DNA from: Solea solea
Taxonomy: Eukaryota; Chordata; Actinopteri; Pleuronectiformes; Soleidae
Direction: 5' to 3'
Length of the DNA stretch: 64,000 nt
Assembly: GCF_958295425.1 (NCBI RefSeq)
Contig: NC_081144.1
Span: 26,154,827 to 26,218,826, forward strand
The number at the start of each line of letters is the position of its first letter. Position 1 is the first letter of the stretch. The notes below the pieces were generated by a model. That model had not been told where the DNA came from. It made no database searches and saw nothing but the letters and a program-made list of their open reading frames with translations. Positions 1 through 11,097 of this stretch are shown here, in pieces. The position numbers and the translations under genes were made by a program.

Positions 1-61
1 GTTCTCCGGGTTCTCCGGGTTCCTCCCATAGTCCCACATGCAATAAGGGGATTAGGTCAAC

Positions 62-195
62 AGGAGGATCATTTCAAACACTGAAGTGACAAATGAAGAC
101 ATTTGAAGAAGCAGTGGATCAACGACTCCTGTGTGTTGTGGTTCATGGTGTGGGAGAGTGAGTGACAACTTAAACTTTCCTGTCAGAAAAGTCAC
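62..195. repeat. Family A palindromic MITE, truncated copy
   Basis: This segment carries the right half of a repeat found at least nine times in the window: 'cactgaagtgac', then 'gcagtggatcaac', then 'ggtgtgggagagtgagtg' and 'ctttcctgtcagaaaag'. The left half is missing. The most complete copy is at 62928-63180. Confidence 0.7.
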
Positions 196-1130
196 TGAAC
201 ATTATATTATGAAGGTTTTAAGCTGATTTAAAATAGATAACGTCATCATTGACCAACCACACTTCACAAAAACCTCTAATATCTCATTGATTGAAGTATT
301 TCCTGTTCCTGTAACATGATTTATACTGAAATACACGCTCTATTCACCTCTTCAGTGTCTATTATGAAAATGACATGAAATGATTCATGTCTTTTTTCAT
401 GTGTTTTTTGGTGTGTCGTCATATTTCACAGAGCAGAAGTTAGTGGAAAAGAAAGTAAGAGTTATTTAATGACACTGTGAAATCACTTGAGTTAAAGTAA
501 AAAAAAAAAATAATGAAGTGTGGGTGTTTTTTTTAAAGAGCTCTAAATTACACATTGAACGCTGGCAACTCATTTCTACTGAATACTCGAGTAAATATAT
601 ATTGATGTATATATATATTGATATATATATATACAGTTCATATATATCTAATGATCTCATTATTGCATTGTGATTCATTGATTTCGAACTTTGACTGTTT
701 TTAGTTTAAACAGAAGAAAATTTACATAAATCTGGTTATTTTAACACATTCTGACCTGAATTAACTTATTAACTTATTTTAAATAATAAAAAATGTTTGT
801 CCAAAATTTTAATTTTAGACCTAATAAAGGAAATTGTATTCATAACTTATTGACTTATTTTCAACTAACTTGATTCATCTCTGTCACCAAGTTCAATATT
901 TTTGAAATGTTTTACAGCATTTTCTTTCTTTTTTCTGCTTCTTCCAAAAATACATTCTGAAATAAAGTTAATATAACTTATTAACTTGTTTTCAACTAAC
1001 TTCATTTATCTGGGTGTCACCAACCTTATTCTTTTTTTTTTTTATTCCCTAACATTCTGTAAATTAAATGACATTAATTTAATGTATTAACTTATTTTCA
1101 ACTACATTCATTCAAGAGTCTTACTACAGC
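196..1130. other. AT-rich intergenic DNA with a degenerate ~105-130-bp tandem repeat
   Basis: No gene is seen. Between about 715 and 1110 a motif close to 'aacttattttcaactaac' recurs near 852, 982 and 1088, with a weaker copy upstream. That fits three or four diverged tandem units. A short (TA)n tract lies at about 595-645. Confidence 0.5.
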
Positions 1131-1134
1131 TGTG

Positions 1135-1673
1135 AGACACACACACACACACACACACACTCTCTGTCTGTTGTGTCCTCCTCCAAGTATCTCCTCGCTC
1201 ACTAACTCTCTGTGTCTCCTCGTCTCCTCGTTTACTCACTCTCTGTGTTGTGGAACTTTCCATGTGTGTGTGTGTGTGTGTCTCGTGAATGGAGAACTAT
1301 CTCATGTGTGTGTGTGTGTCTCGTGAATGATGGAGAACTCTCGCATGTGTACCAGGTATTACTAATGTTGTGGGGACCAAAACCTGTTTACACAGTCACA
1401 TTATGGTGACTTGGCCTCCTTGTGGGGACAAAAAGCAAGTCCCCATAACGTAAATTACTACATTTTAAGGTGAAGATATGTTTCATGGTTAGGTTGAGGT
1501 TAGGGTTAGGGTTAGGATTAGGATTAGGATTAGGCCAGTAGTAATTGTGGTTAAGGTTAGAGTAAGTCTCCAAGAAATGAATGTAAGTCAATGCAATGTC
1601 CCCTCAAGTCATGAATGTCGAACATGTGTGTGTGTGTGTGTGTGTGTGTCTCGTGAATGATGGAGAACTCTCT

Positions 1674-1704
<31 letters not shown>

Positions 1705-1730
1705 CTCGTGAATGATGGAGAACTCTCTCA

Positions 1731-1761
<31 letters not shown>

Positions 1762-1965
1762 CTCGTGAATGATGGAGAACTCTCTCGTGTGTGTGTGTGT
1801 GTGTGTGTGTCTGGTGAATGATGGAGAACTCTCTCATGTGTGTGTCTGTCTCGTGAATGATGGAGAACTCTCTCATGTGTGTGTGTGTGTGTGTGTCTCG
1901 TGAATGATGGAGAACTCTCTCATGTGTGTGTGTGTGTGTGTGTGTCTGGTGAATGATGGAGAACT
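1135..1965. repeat. Interrupted minisatellite with GT-rich 55-65-bp units
   Basis: After a (CA)n tract, units of 'tctcgtgaatgatggagaac' followed by 'tctctcatg' and a variable (GT)n run occur at 1262-1345. They resume at 1624-1965 in about six more copies. The 1346-1622 segment is unrelated, so the array was probably split by an insertion. Confidence 0.8.
1346..1622. repeat. GTGGGGAC-type dispersed repeat with a short telomere-like run
   Basis: The segment starts with 'tgttgtggggaccaaaacc', repeats 'tgtggggaca' and contains 'ttagggttagggttagg' followed by 'attaggattagg' at about 1498-1535. Similar GTCCCCAC/GAGGACC and TTAACCCT-like sequence recurs at 41830-42060. It is probably a dispersed repeat, not a telomere remnant. 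Confidence 0.5.
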
Positions 1966-2502
1966 GTCTCATGCATCTTTAAATGCTTGACGAGAATCTT
2001 CCACTGAGCAGTTTCAGACGTTTGAACACAGATTCTCTCTCTTAGAGATGAAACCTCATTACTTACAGATGATGTTGTTGTTGAAGGTAAAAGGGAGAGG
2101 GACGTCACAGAGGAAACAAAAAAATAATCTGGTAGACTCTGTTACATAGTCTGGGTAATCCCCTGGGATTACATTACCCATTACAATTTTGATGAGGTAT
2201 CTGATGACTGTAAGAGAATACAATTATAGTAACCTTTAGTGACATGGCCTTGTCCGGGATACAGTTAGAGTGACAGGCTGTGGTCAAAACAACACACACA
2301 CACACACACACACACAATGGTTGATATTAAGGGTTTTTCCTTTTTCAAAGTGTAAATGTGTGGAAATCACTGGTGAGAGCTGAGTCTTTGTGACGCACTT
2401 CTGAAAACGTCACGTGAACTGTTCTTCAGAAGGCTCCTGATGTTCCTGCAGGTGTTTGAAAGAGAAAATATTCACAAAGAACGACCTGCAGATAATCAGG
2501 AA
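1966..2502. other. Intergenic DNA, no gene recognised
   Basis: The segment holds a (CA)n tract at 2291-2316. A short stretch at 1980-2100 reads as uninterrupted codons on the minus strand but matches no family I recognise. Confidence 0.4.
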
Positions 2503-2705
2503 CACAGGAGCTGATGATCCACTGCTGCCTCCATCACTAAGTTCAAATGTCTGATTTTGTCTCTTCAGTGTTTGAAATCCAACGTTCAGATTGACCTCAG
2601 TGACACAGAGTGACCACACGAGGCAGCAGAGGACCAGCAGCTAAAATCACTGATTTTCTCTCTGGACTTTGGTGTGGGAGTGTGAGTGCTTTTTAAAAAG
2701 TCACA
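2503..2705. repeat. Family A palindromic MITE, near-complete copy
   Basis: The order is 'gatccactgctgcctccatc', 'acttcagtgtttgaaatcc'-like sequence, 'cacacgaggcagcagagg', 'accagcagctaaaatcactg', then 'ggactttggtgtgggagtg'. This is the reverse orientation of the 62928 copy. Confidence 0.8.
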
Positions 2706-3290
2706 CAAACTTATATTATAACAACAATTCTGTGTTCGCCTACAACAACAGCAACATGTCATGGTCACTACCTGACATTACACACGTAAAAACACACACA
2801 CACACACACAGCTGTGTTAACGGGCTGAACAAAAGGTAGATGATTGACAACCTCAAACAACAGAGAAAATATCAGTTGGAATTGTTTTTAAATTTTCTTT
2901 GTTTTGAAACGTCTCAGACTCTTAAATTCACCTCATGTCTTCAGGGATAAAACGTCACTGACCTCTGGTTACACTTGAAACAACAATGACCACATTAGAA
3001 CATATAGATTTACTGTATGTCTGTGGCCAGGTCTCCATTACACGTCTCACCCTATGTCCACACCTGGAGTCAGGTGATTACCAGAGGAGCGAGTTGTGTG
3101 TGTGTGTGTGTGTGTGTGTGTGAACTCTGCGTGTCATTTATCCTCCTTTCTCTCTTTTCATCTGCAGCTCTGTTTTCACGCTTTGTCCTTGGATGTCCCA
3201 CATGTCCTACATGTCTCACAGTCATAAATCAGGGACATGCATCCATTCATAGTTTTGGGTTCCTGTTTTCAGCTCAGTGGAAATGCAACC
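2706..3290. other. Intergenic DNA with CA/GT microsatellites
   Basis: The segment contains (CA)n at about 2790-2810 and (GT)n at 3094-3121. No coding signal beyond the microsatellite is seen. Confidence 0.5.
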
Positions 3291-3800
3291 CGTGGAAAAA
3301 ACAACACATAGAGCGAGCAGGGTTCCCACACCTGGTTGATATCAAATTCAAGGACTTTCCAGGACCAATTCCTTCAAATTCAAAGACAGAATGTGCTGAC
3401 TCAGCTTAAGACGGAGGACAACTTGTAAGAGCGTCTCGGTCCATGATGGCGTCCTCTTTTATTGATGTGCAGCAGCTCTGCATCTGGACAAGTGATTGTC
3501 CTCAAAGTCCGTCTTTGTCTTTTGTCTTTGGTGAGACAGAGATTTCCCAGACATCACGTCGTCATTTTCTCTCTCTTTCTTGACTTTACTCGCTCATCGT
3601 TCTGCACGGAATCTCACGTCAGCGGCGGAGAGAGAGAGACAGTGGACAGTGAGTCATGATGTCTCCACATCTGTCCTGCGTCGGCCTCGTCTACGTACAT
3701 CAAGCAACGCAGGGCATCAACAGTAGGTGGCGTCGTCACAAACAAGGGAGACATTTACCTAAATATCAACTTCACTTCTTTACTGCCCTTCTTTAAAGGG
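3291..3800 (+). repeat. Family B dispersed repeat, copy 1
   Basis: About 480 bp is nearly identical to 11098-11660. It opens with 'gggttcccacacctggttga' and 'aaattcaaggactttccagg', runs through 'gcgtctcggtccatgatggc', and ends near 'aaagggccttggga'. The ends suggest a DNA-transposon derivative. No transposase is seen. Confidence 0.8.
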
Positions 3801-4860
3801 CCTTGGGATTATTTTTTTCTATTCTATCTGAGAGACAGCTATGCTATGCTAATGGAACATAAAATTCAGCTTGTATTAGAGAATAATACAGATAATGTTA
3901 TTAGAATATCTGTTAGCTGCTAACTGTTGTTAGCCTACACTTAGATACATTTAGATAAATGCTAAATAATGTCTTATTTAGCAGTACAGGCTAACAGCTC
4001 TTGTCTGGAATTAGCACCCAGTGTTTTCTGTTTTCTGTTTTCTTTTGGGGTTTTTTGCCTCAGTTTCAGACAACAAGATTTTTCCAGACTTATATAACGT
4101 GATGATACCTGAGTTTGTCGGCTTGTTGACGTTGAATCTTGCATTTAACAAACAGACATTTAACAAAACATCTTATATCTCAATTAAACAAGCAGTTTTA
4201 ACTGCTAACAGTAAGTAGCAGTTAACAGTATTGAAGTATGTGCTACACCTGTTAGCAACTAGAATTAGCTGCAAACTGCTGTTAACCAACACTGGGTCAA
4301 ACTTAAGACATTTACATGCTGTTAGCTACTATTAGCAGTTAGCAGTAACAGTATAAGCTAAACCTAGTGTGTAGAGTTACACCCAGTGTTTTATTTTTCC
4401 TCCTCTGTTGACCAACGCAGTGTCAGACTACGCTATTTTTCCAGACTTGTATAACACGGGCTTGTTGACATTTCGAAATGTGGAAACTCTGTTACTCTGA
4501 ACAACGACAACAACAACACAAATTCAGCTCTGGAGTTGCCTCTGAATAACGCTTCTTTGTGTATTCTCTGAAGATAATCCGACCACATTTGGTTCAAATG
4601 TTTCACAGAATAACACAGAATAACACAGAATACAGATTTGGTTAGCCAGAGTTTAAAAGCCTCCAGTGGTTTAATTAAATGTGATAAAATTCCTTTTAAG
4701 TCAATAAACATTTGTCATAACGAAGGGGAAACAAAGTGTGGAGTGAAACTGCTTTAGAGAGTGGAGAGGCTAATGAATCTAGTCATAACATGAGCTGTTA
4801 GCGTACACCAAGATAATGTTACTGCTACTGCTACGTAGTGATAACAGTATCTGTGTCTAG
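3801..4860. other. Intergenic DNA with scattered GCTAAC/GTTAGC motifs
   Basis: Short words such as 'gttagctgctaactg' and 'gctaacagt' recur irregularly from about 3910 to 4820 and again at 5670-5790. They are too diverged to define a unit. No gene is seen. Confidence 0.4.
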
Positions 4861-5671
4861 GTGCAGACTAACACTATTTTGAGCTGTGTTTCCACTGAGT
4901 GGAACGGTTCAGTACAGTGCAGATGTTTCCATTTGGAACAGTAACAAAAAAACAGCCTCAAACGTTCCATTCGTTGGGAAACCAGAGTGAAATGGTGCGT
5001 TCAGTCAGCTGATCGGTGTAAATATCACATGGAAGTCGAGGCAAACGGAAAAAAATATCTACTGGATGTCACGCACCACAGTTTGAGAACCATGGTGCTA
5101 GAGCATGGATACCTGAAGGGGTCCGATTGGGTCCAGGCGGGCTCAGTCAGGGCTGGGTTAGGACAAAATCCAGAAATGATGATCAGGTCAATCTGTTAAA
5201 GAAAATATTTTCCATAATTGGAATTAAAATTGGCTAGCATGGCTAGCATGGCTCACGGTTTATGAAGATAAAAAGGTTCTGGTGTATGATGTTAAAAATG
5301 ACATTATACAGTTCTAACTCGACTCGACTTCAGTCTTCAGTATCAGTCACGTTGTTTTCCATGACTTCATAGCTCCTCCTCAACGTGGGCGGAGTCATCA
5401 CAGCACAGCTGCGTGAAACTGCGTTGACGTGGTTTTTCTACACGACACAAACACAAAGTCTTTTTAACTTTGATCTACAGTACACTCTGACCAGTCAGTG
5501 ACCGGCAGTCTGTTGACGTCACATTTTAGTATCAGCTGAGCTGAACCTCGTCAGAGCAGGAAGTAAAACAACAGCAGGTACCAGGTTCTAACAATGAAGA
5601 AGAAAAAAACACAAAACATCTCCAGTCGAGATAGAAGATAGAAGTGTATAATGGAAACGCGCCATATGGTA
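4861..5671 (+). repeat. Family C MITE-like element, degraded copy
   Basis: The core 'ggcggagtcatcac', 'gtgaaactgcgttgac', 'ccagtcagtgaccggcagtc' and 'ggtaccaggttc', and the end 'atggaaacgcgccat', align in order with the copy at 39902-40463 and the right end at 43788-43936. The left part is poorly preserved. Confidence 0.6.
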
Positions 5672-7042
5672 GCTAACAGTATCAATGATAATCTAGGTTA
5701 TCTGGGATTATGCCAACAGTAATCCTAAAATGTCACTGCTAACAGTATCTCGGTGTAGGCTACAGCAATGTGCTAACAGTTAGCATCTACATGTAGCTTT
5801 CACTGCTCTTATTTGCTCCAGCCCAACAACATTTCCTGGGTTATTTAGTCGTGGGCAGCTGAGGCCACAGACTCTGATGCCTGTCATTAGTTCTGCAGTC
5901 TGAATGATGAATAACTGAGACTGTGCTTCTTCTGAGACTAATATAGAACAAAACTTTGATTCATAACAGTCATGAGATGCAAGAGTGCTAACGTTCACTT
6001 CCTGTTTCAGTTCACTTGTCCTCGAGGGCTAAATTCAAGGTGCAAAGAGCAAAACTAAGTTCAGTTATAAATAACAGTAGCCAAAATAATAATCATTTTT
6101 TATATCAAATAAAAAATTGAAATATTACTCAGTTATATTTATTGTCACAGAAATTAAAGGTGTTTCTTTCATGTTTGTCATGTTTATATGACATATTGAT
6201 TTATTTCATCTGTTTCTAATATTGTGTAAAATCTTCTTATTCTAAAAGCTTTTATTCTGAAGGCGCAAATGTAATGCATCCAATTTCCCCCGGGCGATGA
6301 ACAATAAAGTATAACTAATAAACTTATTCTGATTTCCACTGCAAAAACAAGAGTGTTTTTTTGTCTCAGCATGAACAAGTGTTCACACAAAGAGTTACAG
6401 ATTAGATTAGATTAGATGCAGAGACACAAAGTCAGGGCTGAGACAAGAACAACAACAAGAGCTCAAATGCAAAATGAAAGAATACCTTTGTGTGGGGATC
6501 ACGAGAGGAAGGTGTGATTGACCACAGGTGAAACACATCAGGGCGGAGCCGAAGAATCATCATGGAGCAGGAAGTGAAACAAGACAAGGAACACACATGA
6601 AAATAAAACAGGAACACAGAGAAGACACGAGGAAAACCAGAGAAAACAAAGCAACTTCAAATCTTATTGTTTTCTTTTAAACAGAATCAGCATCACCATC
6701 ATCTTCTTCTCGTGGTTTCTTCATTGAATTAGAGGAAGAAGAAAGATTAGAGACAGAGAAATGAGTGAACACAACATGTGCTCATCAGAGGATTAATCTG
6801 AATGATTGCACAGATTACACGTGTTCAGACTGAGTTTTTAACATAAATCATGATCATAGTAACAAAAGACATTGAACATTTTCTGTAATATTTCAAAAGA
6901 AAATACAAGACTCTCATTCATGTAGTGTCACAGTGTTCATGTGTTGTGAATGGATTAAAACTAAAGCCTGCTTGTAAACGCCAGGAGGATGTTTGAGATG
7001 TTGTTGCATGCTTAATCCCATCAAAGTCTTTCATTCATATTA
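5672..7042. other. Intergenic DNA, no gene recognised
   Basis: AT-rich sequence without coding structure. A short 'attagattagattagat' run lies near 6402. Confidence 0.4.
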
Positions 7043-7100
7043 GGCTTTGGTGTGGGAGAGTGAGTGCGTTACAAAGTTACACAAACGTCAGTTTTCTGTG
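7043..7100. repeat. Family A MITE terminal fragment
   Basis: Only the right terminus is present: 'ggctttggtgtgggagagtg' followed by 'agtgcgttacaaagttacac' and a 'ttttctgtgg' variant of the usual flank. Confidence 0.65.
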
Positions 7101-8189
7101 GGACAGTGAGATGAAGGAGTGAACATGCTGGTGCAGTCTTCTGCCAGAATATAGAACTATTTAATCCAGAATACGTCTTCCTCTATCGCTCCTTCATTTC
7201 CACTGATCACAAAGGTCACTTTCTTTTGATCGGTCGTGAGATTTCTTGTCACAAAGGTCAGAAACTTCCCGAGTGACAACGTACAAAAGCGTGACGTAGA
7301 GTTAGTAAATGTCTTTTATCATACTTTTTATTCAGGTTATCAGCATTTACATTTAATGTTACAAACATAAGGTGAGATCAAATAAAGTAAATATGGACAA
7401 ATCTCACATGGACAAACTCCCTGCAGCAATTTCAGGAAAATCTAAAATGGCCACAGTGTTTTTTACAGGAACAGTTGAGCAGTGTGTGCTGACGTGACAG
7501 GATCAGCTGTCACCTCCTGGGAACAATTAGAATAATGAAAAAACATCCAATCCCTGCCAGTGAAACACTCCATGCTGAAGACTTTTGTTACGTAAGAAGA
7601 AGACTTGAGACTTTATGAGAAGAAAGTGAAGATGATTTCTTTAAATCTGAATGTAATCTTGAATTTAACATGACTCAGAGTTAATGAACGGGAACCACAA
7701 ACATCAACGGATACATCGCAAACATGAATATCTGTGATCGTTCTATTGATTCCAGAGCTGCAGCATCCTGACCTCTTCATCTTCATCTTTACTCCGTCTG
7801 CTCGCTGTGATTCACCTCCACCGTCTCCGTCATCCATCCTCTACAGCTGCAACTAACAATTACTGTCATAAGGTTCAGAAAATGACAGAAAACGTGGATC
7901 AAACGTGGAAATGATGACGTTCTCAAACGTCTTGTTTTTGTCCACAAACCAAAATGATTCACTTTGAATGATTTCTTTGTTTTTATGGAGCAAAGAAACC
8001 GGAAAATATTCACATTTAAGAAGCTGAATAAACTTGTTTTATTATTAAAAAACGATTAAATAGTGATTTAGTAATCAGTGAATAATCGATGGTGTGTAAT
8101 AATAACAACAATAATAATAACAAACTTTGTGATGCTCTAATGTCAAAGAAAGTCAAATTGACAAAATACATGTGACCAGACACTCAAAG
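7101..8189. other. Intergenic DNA downstream of the phospholipase gene
   Basis: No exon could be tied to the upstream gene with confidence. A minus-strand candidate acceptor near 7845 ('gcagctgtag') is followed by a stop within four codons in the required frame. Confidence 0.35.
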
Positions 8190-8285
8190 AATTTATTTGT
8201 GTCGCCCTCTGTTGGCTGAGATTGGCACTTGCCCCGCCCCCTGTGACCCTCATGAGGGCGATAAAGCGGTAGAAGATGGATGGAC
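8190..8285 (+). mobile_element. Retroposon 3'-tail-like fragment
   Basis: The words 'gaccctcatgagggcgataa' and 'agcggtagaagatggatgg' resemble the 3' tail of a very common fish SINE/LINE family that ends in GATGGATG. It lies just past the last recognised phospholipase exon. Confidence 0.5.
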
Positions 8286-8365
8286 TTTCTCTACAGTTTT
8301 TGGTTCTTGTAATCCTGTGATGGAGTGATGAAGGCCGGGTGAAGAGGAAGAAGACTCTGACTCAC

Positions 8366-8421
8366 CCTCTGCTTGCGTCTGAATTTTCAGCCACTTCAAC
8401 AACATGAAGACGGGCATGAGC
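8366..8421 (-). CDS. pnpla1: pnpla1 exon 8, last recognised
   Basis: The acceptor 'gttttag' leads into RLMPVFMLLKWLKIQTQAE. A good donor, 'GCAGAGG|gtgagt', would leave phase 1. If that donor is not used, the frame stays open for about 38 further codons to a TGA near 8252. Confidence 0.6.
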
Positions 8422-10807
8422 CTAAAACACAGAGACGCATCAAGTCCAGTCCACTCAGGGTGAGATCAGCAGGAAACACCAGAGACAAACACGGCGTCTC
8501 TTACCTGTCCTGCATGTTCTTCTTCACGCTGCTGAAAAATACGTCCAAAAAGAAGAAGACGGAATGTCTCAGGCAATGCCACGTCAACAACAACAGAAAC
8601 ATTGCCTTTCTGAGGGACACAGAGAGGACACGTGAGACATCTATGTCTTACTCTTAGACAGTGTTTTCCAACAGGAAACTGACGTTTGTGTCACTTTGTA
8701 AAAACACTCACTCTCCCTCACCAAAGTTTTTAACATCACACACACACACACACACACACACTGCTGCCTCCATCACTAAGTTCAAATGTCTGATTTTGTC
8801 TCTTCTGTGTCTGAAAACACAGAAGAGTGTTGAAAATGATGCATCATGGACTCTCGTGTCCAAGTGAACTACAACTTAGTTTCCTCACTGAGAAATAAAG
8901 CAGTGAAAATGAAGATGACTGAAAACTGAACTCTGAGGAAGTGTGTAGACGTAGACATGAACTTTGACCTCTGTGTGCTCTGGAGGACGATGTTGTCCTT
9001 CTGTCCATCGCTGATAAAAGACGCCGGCGCAGCCTCGTCCTCCACCTTCACCTCGTCTTCTTCCTCCACGCTGGTCTCCAGATGAGTCCACGTGTTATCC
9101 GGAGGACAGTTCAGTGAACCCTGGGACATTATTAAGTACGGGGCGAGATCTGGACACAAGACAATGAGACTTCAGAGACGGACGTGACTCTCATGTCCGC
9201 CGCGCTGTGTTTTTACTCACCATTACGCTGAAGAAAATCAATGGTGTCTTTATAGCCTCTGTAGTAGGCTTCTTCAAGTGTCTACAGGACAACAACAAGA
9301 GTCTGCATGAACAAACACTGACCAACAGAAAATACCATAAATAAATAAACAGAACTCAGATCTGACCTCTAAAGTCATGGGGTACAGAGCGTTCAGGGCC
9401 CTGACGCTGTTCTCCATGTTGGCCTTCAGCGTGGCTCCGCTCACCACCATGTCCCACTTGCTGCACCGGTCTGACGGGCAGATGTCCGTCTCTCCAGAGA
9501 ACGGAGACACTGTCAAGGTGTCACTGCAGGGAGCGGGCGGCACGGGCTGCATGCCACTGAAACCCCCGTCCAGATAATACTACAAAATAAGACGCCCGTT
9601 ATTATGACTCAGTGTTGTGAGAGCGTGTGACACTCGAACACTCACCACTCCTTTGAAGGACGGAGGCAGAATCCCACAGTATCCAGGTACGAAGCAGCTG
9701 CAAAGAAGAGCCTGGAACACAACACCACAGCGTTAAAGGGAACGTCAGGGGTTTGAAAGCACCTCAGACACTGGAACACATTTTCAGATATCGTAAGATT
9801 ACACTTTATCTTTTAGCCTTTTTGCCAACAGGAAACGGCCATTTTGTTAACGGTTTGCGCTGTTGGTCCACGGCTGCCTCCTTCAGTGAACGAGGCAGCC
9901 GTGGATCAGCAGCTGCTTCACCGGGGAAATAGTGGCACTAAAGTCTTTGTAAAAGCAAAGAAGTCACAAACAGTCTAAAGTCAAATGTACAGAAACAAAC
10001 ATTTCAATGATTATAGATAAGATTGTGATTCTTTTGTGGCCACTGAAAAAACCCTGATGTGTCCTTTTAAAGTGACCTTTCAGGAAACAGTAAGTTGTGG
10101 ACATCAGATTCAAGGACTTTAACTTTACTCGCTCATTGTTCTGCACAGAATCTCACGTCGTCTCCACGTCATCAACTTCACTTCTTTCTTGCACAAAATT
10201 CAACCCAAGCAAATTTACAAACTTTCAAGGATTTCAAGGAGCCATGGGAAGCCTGGGAGTGAAGTAAACTCACCTGAACCACGTCGTCTTTGGACTGAAA
10301 GTCAGTGGTCACGACATGTTTGCCGTCACTGAGACGCGTCATGGCCACGGCGAGGCGACCGCTGGCCAGCTGGTGAGTGTCAGCGCGAAGATGTTTGTTT
10401 AAAACATACTCCAGCCAGTGGAAGACGTTAATGGACGGGTTAAACGGTCCCAGTCTCAAAGCCTTCAACTGTCTGGCAAAGGTTATGATCTCGTCCCGAA
10501 TTGTGACTGAAAACAGAGAGCGTCCCAAACTCAGAGCTGGTAAACACACAGAGCACAGATCTGACCACAGCGCACAGATCTGACCACAGAATCACTTACT
10601 TGGGCTCATTTCACAGACGACGGCAGCGGCCACCAAAGACCCGGCAGAGGCGCCCAGAACGTACGGAGCTGCACGCGGCATCCACGGCACGTAATTCAGG
10701 AGGCACTGGGCGGCACCTAATTGGTACGTGGCCATGAATCCAGAGCCAGAGAAGGAGATGGACGGAGGAGCTTTGCCATAACGACCAGTGAAAACACTAG
10801 AAGCCAT
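8366..10807 (-). CDS. pnpla1: Patatin-like phospholipase, PNPLA1-like
   Basis: This is a lipid hydrolase/acyltransferase of the patatin family. Mammalian PNPLA1 makes omega-O-acylceramide in skin; the fish role is inferred. The exons on the minus strand are 10807-10600, 10506-10274, 9711-9646, 9579-9367, 9281-9221, 9149-8969, 8609-8505 and 8421-8366. All have GT-AG introns and their phases join without a stop (374 codons plus one base). Visible motifs are the oxyanion segment SISFSGSGF (residues 16-24), the nucleophile elbow GASAG with Ser54, and the catalytic Asp173 in YYLDGGFSGMQP. SISFSGSGF and DGGFxGMQP fit PNPLA1 better than PNPLA2 or PNPLA3. After the catalytic part come an acidic segment (EEEDEVKVEDE) and a very hydrophobic exon 7. 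The start ATG at 10807 was chosen because it lies just before the patatin fold; an in-frame ATG at 10900 is possible. The 3' end is unresolved. PNPLA1 lies near ETV7 in human, as here. Confidence 0.85.
8505..8609 (-). CDS. pnpla1: pnpla1 exon 7 (hydrophobic segment)
   Basis: The acceptor 'ccctcag' and donor 'ACAG|gtaaga' bound 105 nt. The product is strongly hydrophobic (AMFLLLLTW, then VFFFLDVFF) and could insert in a membrane or lipid-droplet surface. Confidence 0.7.
8699..8817. repeat. Family A MITE fragment in pnpla1 intron 6
   Basis: 'cactcactctccctcaccaa' is joined, across a (CA)n tract at about 8739-8761, to 'ctgctgcctccatcactaag' and 'ttcaaatgtctgattttgtc'. The arrangement indicates a copy with an internal deletion and a microsatellite. 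Confidence 0.7.
8969..9149 (-). CDS. pnpla1: pnpla1 exon 6 (acidic linker)
   Basis: This 181-nt exon starts DLAPYLIMSQ and contains the acidic run EEEDEVKVEDE. The donor was placed at 'CAGAG|gtcaaa' because it alone gives the phase needed by exon 7. Confidence 0.7.
9221..9281 (-). CDS. pnpla1: pnpla1 exon 5
   Basis: This 61-nt exon encodes TLEEAYYRGYKDTIDFLQRN. YYRGYxDAxxFL is conserved in PNPLA1-3, and the exon ends in phase 1. Confidence 0.85.
9367..9579 (-). CDS. pnpla1: pnpla1 exon 4 (catalytic Asp173)
   Basis: This 213-nt phase-0 exon opens with YYLDGGFSGMQP, which holds the dyad aspartate. It continues with TVSPFSGETDICPSD, equivalent to the (S/T)xSxFxGxxDICP block of PNPLA1-3. Confidence 0.9.
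9646..9711 (-). CDS. pnpla1: pnpla1 exon 3
   Basis: This 66-nt phase-0 exon encodes ALLCSCFVPGYCGILPPSF plus KGV. It is the conserved CSC(F/Y)VPxYxGxxPPxxxGV block that precedes the catalytic Asp. Confidence 0.9.
9867..9905. repeat. Perfect 14-bp hairpin in pnpla1 intron 3
   Basis: TCCACGGCTGCCTC (9867-9880) and GAGGCAGCCGTGGA (9892-9905) are exact inverted repeats with an 11-nt loop. The words match the centre of family A, so this is likely a collapsed MITE copy. Confidence 0.7.
10105..10250 (+). repeat. Family B repeat fragment in pnpla1 intron 2
   Basis: 'attcaaggactttaacttta' and 'ctcgctcattgttctgcaca', then 'gaatctcacgtc' and 'aactttcaaggatttcaagg', match parts of the 3291 and 11098 copies, with a large internal deletion. 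Confidence 0.6.
10274..10506 (-). CDS. pnpla1: pnpla1 exon 2
   Basis: The acceptor 'ttttcag' and donor 'CAG|gtgagt' bound 233 nt encoding residues 70-147. The LAVAMTRLSDGKHVV segment matches the conserved 'xVSLTRLTDGENVVV' strand of PNPLA proteins. Confidence 0.85.
10600..10807 (-). CDS. pnpla1: pnpla1 exon 1 (oxyanion loop and Ser54 elbow)
   Basis: The exon encodes residues 1-69 and ends in phase 1 at 'CCCAA|gtaagt'. It carries both the glycine-rich oxyanion segment and the GASAG nucleophile elbow. Confidence 0.85.
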
Positions 10808-11097
10808 TTTTCTTAGCTGCTGTGGAGTTAAAGTGAGTGAGTGCAATGAGTGAGTGCAGTGAAGAGACTGAATTAGACACAGGATGTTGGTCACACCCAC
10901 GTGAGGCAGCGCAGCACCGTCAATGAGCTTTTTCTGTGTCTCGTCCTGAAAGCTGAGACCACTTTGGTTTTCTTATCTCACACTGACGCACGTGACGCTA
11001 CGATGAAGACACAGATGAAGAGCTTTGGAAAGAACTTTGTTTCACTCAAAAGTCAAGTCAAGTCAAACTATACCGTCAGTACGTCTCAAATAAATGT

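Noticed and set aside
1498..1535. Interstitial telomere repeat
   Set aside because: Only two or three exact TTAGGG units, and degenerate, within a dispersed GTGGGGAC-type repeat; too short to argue for a fusion point.
1980..2108. Possible minus-strand exon (VSSLRERICVQTSETAQWK)
   Set aside because: It reads well, but has no recognised family, no partner exon, and its frame continues into a microsatellite.
7613..7860. Additional 3' exon of pnpla1
   Set aside because: Candidate acceptors near 7845 bring a stop within a few codons in the frame set by exon 8.
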